Shown here: piece after piece, positions 6,655 to 7,747 of the stretch
Layout: every line of letters begins with the position of its first letter
Position numbering within the stretch: position 1 is the stretch's first letter
Origin: CAYORM01 sp964406375
GTDB taxonomy: Bacteria > Pseudomonadota > Alphaproteobacteria > DSM-16000 > Inquilinaceae
Direction of reading: 5' to 3'
NCBI GenBank assembly: GCA_964406375.1
Contig: CAYORM010000107.1
Span: forward strand, 1 to 7,747
DNA length: 7,747 nt
Made by a program: the position numbers and the translations under genes
The notes under the pieces: generated by a model
Databases searched by the model: none
The model's input: the letters and a program-made list of their open reading frames with translations, nothing else
Told to the model about the DNA's origin: nothing

Positions 6655-7747
6655 ATGACCGCGCCACCCACACCGCCTGCCGATGACATTCTGCCGGCGC
6701 GGCTTCTCGACTGGTACGACCGGCACCGGCGGGTGCTGCCCTGGCGGGCGGCGCCGGGCGAGACGCCCGATCCCTACCGCGTCTGGCTCAGCGAGATCAT
6801 GCTGCAGCAGACGACGGTCGCGGTGGTGCAGGGCTATTTCCGCAGCTTCACCGAACGCTGGCCGACCGTCGCCGATCTCGCTGCGGCCCCGACCGAGGCG
6901 GTGATGGCCGCCTGGGCCGGCCTCGGCTACTACGCGCGCGCCCGCAACCTTCTGGCCTGCGCCCGGGAGGTGATGCTGCGCCATGGCGGCCGATTCCCCT
7001 CCGAGGAGGCGGCGCTCGCCTCTTTGCCGGGCATCGGCGCCTATACCGCCGCGGCGATCGCGGCGATCGCCTTCGGCCGGCCCGCCGTCGTCGTCGACGG
7101 CAATGTCGAGCGGGTGATCGCCCGTCTGTTCCGGGTCACGACACCGCTGCCGCGCGCCAAGCCGGAGATCCGGGCGATCGCCGCCCGCCTCACCCCGGCC
7201 GAGCGGCCCGGCGATCATGCCCAGGCGATGATGGATCTCGGCGCCACCATCTGTACCCCGCGCGCGCCACGCTGCGTGCTCTGCCCCTGGCGGGAGCCGT
7301 GCCGCGCGCGCCAAGCCGGTGACGCCGAGGCGCTGCCCGCCCGGGTCCCGAAGGCGCCGCGGCCGGTCCGCCGCGCCATCGCCTTCTGGGCGGTCGATGG
7401 GGCGGGTGCGGTGCTGTTGCGGCGGCGGCCGCCACGCGGGCTGCTCGGCGGGATGCCCGAGATCCCGTCCAGCCCTTGGATCGCCCAGCCGATGCCGCCC
7501 CTTGTCGAGGCTGCATCCGCCGCGCCGGTCGCCGCGGCGTGGCGGCTGCTGCCAGGCTTGGTGCGGCATGTCTTCACCCATTTCGAGCTGGAGATCGCGG
7601 TCGCCTGCGGCCGGATCGACGATGGCTCTGCGCTGCCCGAGGGGGCGTGGCTCGTGCCACCGGAGGCGCTGGGAGCGACCGGGCTGCCCTCGGTCATGGC
7701 GAAGATCGCGGCCCATGCCGTCGCCGGCACGGCGGCGCTGCTGCCGG
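6655..7747 (+). CDS. mutY: A/G-specific adenine DNA glycosylase MutY, cut by window edge
   Basis: Base-excision repair enzyme that removes adenine mispaired with 8-oxoguanine, preventing G:C to T:A transversions. The window holds 364 codons and no stop; the usual length is about 350-390, so little is missing. Visible in order: LPWR at 28-31, catalytic Glu47 in SEIMLQQT, helix-hairpin-helix LPGIGAYTA at 124-132, catalytic Asp148 in VVDGNVERV, and a [4Fe-4S] site Cys200-X6-Cys207-X2-Cys210-X5-Cys216. The C-terminal Nudix-like domain that reads 8-oxoguanine begins near 235 and includes FTH at 307-309, matching the FSH recognition loop of Geobacillus MutY with Thr for Ser. All catalytic and cluster residues are intact. 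The ATG at 6655 gives the expected N-terminal length but has only a weak GAG-type ribosome binding site. It is divergent from DUF721. The frame antisense to it is a composition artefact. Confidence 0.97.
   Translation, partial: MTAPPTPPADDILPARLLDWYDRHRRVLPWRAAPGETPDPYRVWLSEIMLQQTTVAVVQGYFRSFTERWPTVADLAAAPTEAVMAAWAGLGYYARARNLLACAREVMLRHGGRFPSEEAALASLPGIGAYTAAAIAAIAFGRPAVVVDGNVERVIARLFRVTTPLPRAKPEIRAIAARLTPAERPGDHAQAMMDLGATICTPRAPRCVLCPWREPCRARQAGDAEALPARVPKAPRPVRRAIAFWAVDGAGAVLLRRRPPRGLLGGMPEIPSSPWIAQPMPPLVEAASAAPVAAAWRLLPGLVRHVFTHFELEIAVACGRIDDGSALPEGAWLVPPEALGATGLPSVMAKIAAHAVAGTAALLP

Noticed and set aside
6604..7716. 370-codon open frame antisense to mutY
   Set aside because: Low-complexity Arg/Gly/Asp composition and no recognisable domain; the plus strand encodes a complete set of MutY catalytic and cluster residues.

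Overview
The window is a GC-rich stretch of chromosome, most likely from an alphaproteobacterium. The SMC protein reads like those of the Rhodospirillales and related orders: its N-terminus matches the M-x-F-x-RLRLSGFKSFVDPTE pattern, and its hinge carries a G-x-x-WRWDG motif. The gene order DciA-like (DUF721), DsbA-like thioredoxin, smc next to mutY is also, from memory, a recurring alphaproteobacterial arrangement. I cannot name the genus. I see no mobile element, phage gene, CRISPR array, tRNA or rRNA. All six main genes are recognisable housekeeping or quality-control genes.

Layout from left to right: the N-terminal two thirds of the dnaK ATPase domain (minus strand, cut by the left edge); a 161-bp leader and promoter region; a rhomboid intramembrane protease (minus); a 121-bp gap with an AT-rich promoter-like island; smc (minus, 1160 codons, TTG start); a 35-bp gap with the smc ribosome binding site; a DsbA-type thioredoxin (minus); a DUF721/DciA-family protein (minus) overlapping it by one or four bases; a very short upstream ORF whose stop overlaps the DUF721 start; a 175-bp divergent intergenic region with an 8-bp inverted repeat; and mutY (plus, cut by the right edge just before its expected end).

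The DUF721, dsbA-like and smc genes look like one minus-strand operon transcribed away from mutY. The theme is replication and chromosome maintenance: a likely DnaB-helicase loader or partner, a chromosome-organising ATPase, and a divergent oxidative-damage repair glycosylase. A periplasmic thiol oxidoreductase sits in the middle. The rhomboid gene and dnaK lie downstream on the same strand. Each has its own upstream island with the shared sequence CCTATATRA, which resembles the heat-shock sigma factor (RpoH) -10 element of alphaproteobacteria, so both may belong to a protein quality-control group.

I did not find a convincing undescribed system. The best leads are the 11-codon translationally coupled ORF before DUF721, the shared promoter motif of the rhomboid gene and dnaK, a large GC-rich palindrome inside the 5' part of the rhomboid gene, and the dyad between DUF721 and mutY. 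The very long open frames antisense to smc and mutY are composition artefacts.
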